A DNA stretch of 64,000 nt from Prauserella alba (lineage in GTDB: Bacteria; Actinomycetota; Actinomycetes; Mycobacteriales; Pseudonocardiaceae): positions 918,841 to 982,840 of the forward strand of contig NZ_JAMTCH010000003.1 of the NCBI RefSeq assembly GCF_024171735.1, written 5' to 3'. The first letter of the stretch is position 1. Each line of letters opens with the position of its first letter. The notes under the pieces were generated by a model. That model saw only the letters and a list, made by a program, of their open reading frames with translations, ran no database searches and was not told the DNA's origin. This document shows, piece after piece, positions 62,246-64,000 of the stretch. The position numbers and the translations under genes are program-made.

Positions 62246-64000
62246 CCGCCATGGCCGAGCCCGAGGTCGGACGGGCGCGGGTCCGGAAGGAGGACGAGCG
62301 CCTCATCACCGGCCGCACCCGCTGGACCGACAACATCGCCCTGCCGGGCATGGTGCACATGGCCCTGCTGCGCAGCCCGACGGCCCACGCGCGGATCACC
62401 GCCATCGACACGTCGGCGGCCAAGGAGATGTCGGGTGTGATCGCCGTGTACACCGGCGACGACCTCGACCCGGGCGGAGAGGTCGGCATGCCCAACGCCT
62501 GGCCGATCACGCCGGACCAGAAGACCCCGCGCAGGCCGATGCTCGCCCAGGGGACGGTGAACTTCGCGGGTGAGGCGGTCGCCGCGGTCATCGCGCGCAG
62601 TGCCGCCGAGGCGGAGGACGCGCTCGCCGAGATCGACGTCGACTACGAGGATCTGCCCGTGGTGCTGGGCCTCGACAACGCGGTGGCCGACGGCGCGCCG
62701 CTGGTGCACGAGGACATGGGCACGAACAAGAGCGCGGAGTGGATCTTCGACTCGGCCGCGGCCGGTTCGGGCGGCGACGTCCAGCAGGCGATGAGCAGCT
62801 CGGACGTGGTCGTGACCCGGCGGTTCCGGCAGCAGCGGCTGGTGCCTGCGTTCATGGAGCCGCGGTCGGTGGTCGTGGACCCGACGGCGCCACAACTGAC
62901 CATGTGGTCGGCCACCCAGGTGCCGCACATCCTCAAGACGATGGTGGCCATGACGCTCGGCCTGCCCGAGCACCAGGTGCGGGTGATCGCCCCCGACGTG
63001 GGCGGCGGCTTCGGCGGCAAGCTCGCGGTGACGCCGGAGGAATGCGCCGCGGTGGTCGTGGCGCAGAAGCTGGGCAAGCCCGTGAAGTGGACCGAGTCGC
63101 GGTCCGAGACCATGGTCTCCGCGCACCACGGGCGGGACCAGATGCAGGACATCTCGATCTCGGCCTCCCGGGACGGCACCATCACGGGCCTGAAGGTCGA
63201 CCTGCTGGCCGACATGGGCGCCTACCTGGGCATCGTCGGCGGGGGTGTCCCGGTGCTGGGCGCGTTCATGTTCAACGCGATCTACAAGATCCCGGCCTAC
63301 CGCTTCTCCTGCACGACGGTGTTCACCAACACCACGCTCACCGACGCCTACCGCGGCGCGGGCAGGCCCGAGGCGACGTTCGCCATCGAACGGATCATGG
63401 ACGAGCTCGCGGCCGAGCTCGGCATGGATCCCATGCAGCTGCGGGAGAAGAACTGGATCAAGCATGACGAGTTTCCGTACACCACGGTCTCGACGCTGAC
63501 CTACGACTCCGGCAACTACGAGGCGGCCACCGCGAAAGCGATGCAGCTGTTCGACTACGACGGTCTGCGGCGGGAGCAGGCCGAACGCCGTGCACGCGGC
63601 GACCGGGTCCAACTCGGCATCGGCATCTCGACGTTCACCGAGATGTGCGGACTCGCGCCGTCGCGCGTGCTCGGGTCGCTCGACTACGGCGCAGGCGGCT
63701 GGGAGCACGCCGCGATCCGCATGCTCCCGACCGGCAAGGTCGAGGTCGTCACGGGCGCCTCCCCGCACGGGCAGGGCCACGAGACGGCGTGGAGTCAGAT
63801 CGTCGCCGACCAGCTCGGGGTGGGATTCGACGACATCGAGATCCTGCACGGCGACACGCAGTCCTCGCACAAGGGCCTCGACACCTACGGCTCCCGGTCG
63901 CTGGCCGTCGGCGGTATCGCCGTGGTCAAGGCCGCGGAGAAGGTGATCGCCAAGGCCCGCAAGGTCGCCGCACACCTGATGGAGGCCTCCGAGGACGACC
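62242..64000 (+). CDS. coxL: Mo hydroxylase large subunit, form II CoxL-like (3' end outside window)
   Basis: The first 586 residues are visible and the frame runs off the window. N-terminal a/b hammerhead ([21 protein letters not shown]), GGGFGGKL (Moco contact) and the active-site loop AYRGAGR at residues 369-375 are present. Form I CO dehydrogenases have AYXCSFR with a cysteine binding copper; AYRGAGR marks form II, whose substrate is generally unproven. [16 protein letters not shown] is the second Moco block. No FAD (coxM) gene precedes it, so it should lie downstream. Confidence 0.93.
   Translation, partial: MTAMAEPEVGRARVRKEDERLITGRTRWTDNIALPGMVHMALLRSPTAHARITAIDTSAAKEMSGVIAVYTGDDLDPGGEVGMPNAWPITPDQKTPRRPMLAQGTVNFAGEAVAAVIARSAAEAEDALAEIDVDYEDLPVVLGLDNAVADGAPLVHEDMGTNKSAEWIFDSAAAGSGGDVQQAMSSSDVVVTRRFRQQRLVPAFMEPRSVVVDPTAPQLTMWSATQVPHILKTMVAMTLGLPEHQVRVIAPDVGGGFGGKLAVTPEECAAVVVAQKLGKPVKWTESRSETMVSAHHGRDQMQDISISASRDGTITGLKVDLLADMGAYLGIVGGGVPVLGAFMFNAIYKIPAYRFSCTTVFTNTTLTDAYRGAGRPEATFAIERIMDELAAELGMDPMQLREKNWIKHDEFPYTTVSTLTYDSGNYEAATAKAMQLFDYDGLRREQAERRARGDRVQLGIGISTFTEMCGLAPSRVLGSLDYGAGGWEHAAIRMLPTGKVEVVTGASPHGQGHETAWSQIVADQLGVGFDDIEILHGDTQSSHKGLDTYGSRSLAVGGIAVVKAAEKVIAKARKVAAHLMEASEDD

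Noticed and set aside
63340-63366. Form I (true CO dehydrogenase) CoxL
   Set aside because: The active-site loop reads AYRGAGR, without the cysteine of AYXCSFR.
62122-63975. 617-codon minus-strand frame antisense to coxL
   Set aside because: His/Arg/Val-rich mirror of the Mo-hydroxylase gene; no start signal.

Overview
The window is high-GC DNA from a mycolata-type actinobacterium, most likely of the order Pseudonocardiales (a Saccharomonospora/Amycolatopsis-like genome). This is inferred from G/C third codon positions, many GTG starts, dense leaderless promoters (a TANNNT -10 box 6-9 nt before the start codon), and lineage-typical genes: a DUF5313 protein, the ScfR/RamB regulator, PriA in place of HisA/TrpF, and a block syntenic with M. 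tuberculosis Rv3026c-Rv3032. I see 58 supportable protein genes (the last cut by the window end) and no rRNA, tRNA, insertion sequence, CRISPR array or prophage.

Layout. 0-8.6 kb: a YCII/DGPF protein with an ECF42-type sigma factor; a ribbon-helix-helix regulator, a DUF4097 protein and a DrrAB-like ABC exporter; then leftward an alpha/beta hydrolase lacking the nucleophile serine, an NlpC/P60 wall hydrolase whose transglycosylase domain lacks its glutamate, and a nucleoside hydrolase. 8.6-13.5 kb: a gene-free stretch, a DUF222/HNH gene behind a near-consensus SOS box, a hexapeptide acyltransferase, tandem repeats and a secreted M14 carboxypeptidase. 13.5-22.6 kb: cupin and GlxA-type regulator, then the glyoxylate shunt (ramB divergent from aceA, then aceB), two membrane proteins and a secreted trypsin-like protease.

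22.6-34 kb: a polymethylated-polysaccharide type block (GT4, GH57, SAM methyltransferase) interrupted by a rightward GH2-type glycosidase, then DegV, etfBA and a pair of acyltransferases in the Rv3027c/Rv3026c arrangement. 34-39 kb: valine/leucine dehydrogenase, a VanW protein and a PHP-domain phosphoesterase. 39-52.8 kb: an MFS transporter and the actinobacterial his/trp cluster (hisH, priA, hisF, hisI, trpE, Trp-associated membrane gene, trpC, trpB, trpA) ending at lgt, with three leftward genes set into it.

52.8-64 kb: the lower beta-ketoadipate branch (CoA-transferase subunits, thiolase, enol-lactonase, IclR regulator) behind a promoter overlaid by two inverted repeats. It is translationally coupled, through the regulator gene, to a molybdenum-hydroxylase cluster (MobA-like, MoxR, VWA, XdhC, CoxS, CoxL). 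The CoxL carries the form II signature AYRGAGR rather than the CO-specific cysteine loop, so a Mo hydroxylase with an aromatic or other non-CO substrate tied to ring-catabolic genes is the most interesting functional hypothesis here.
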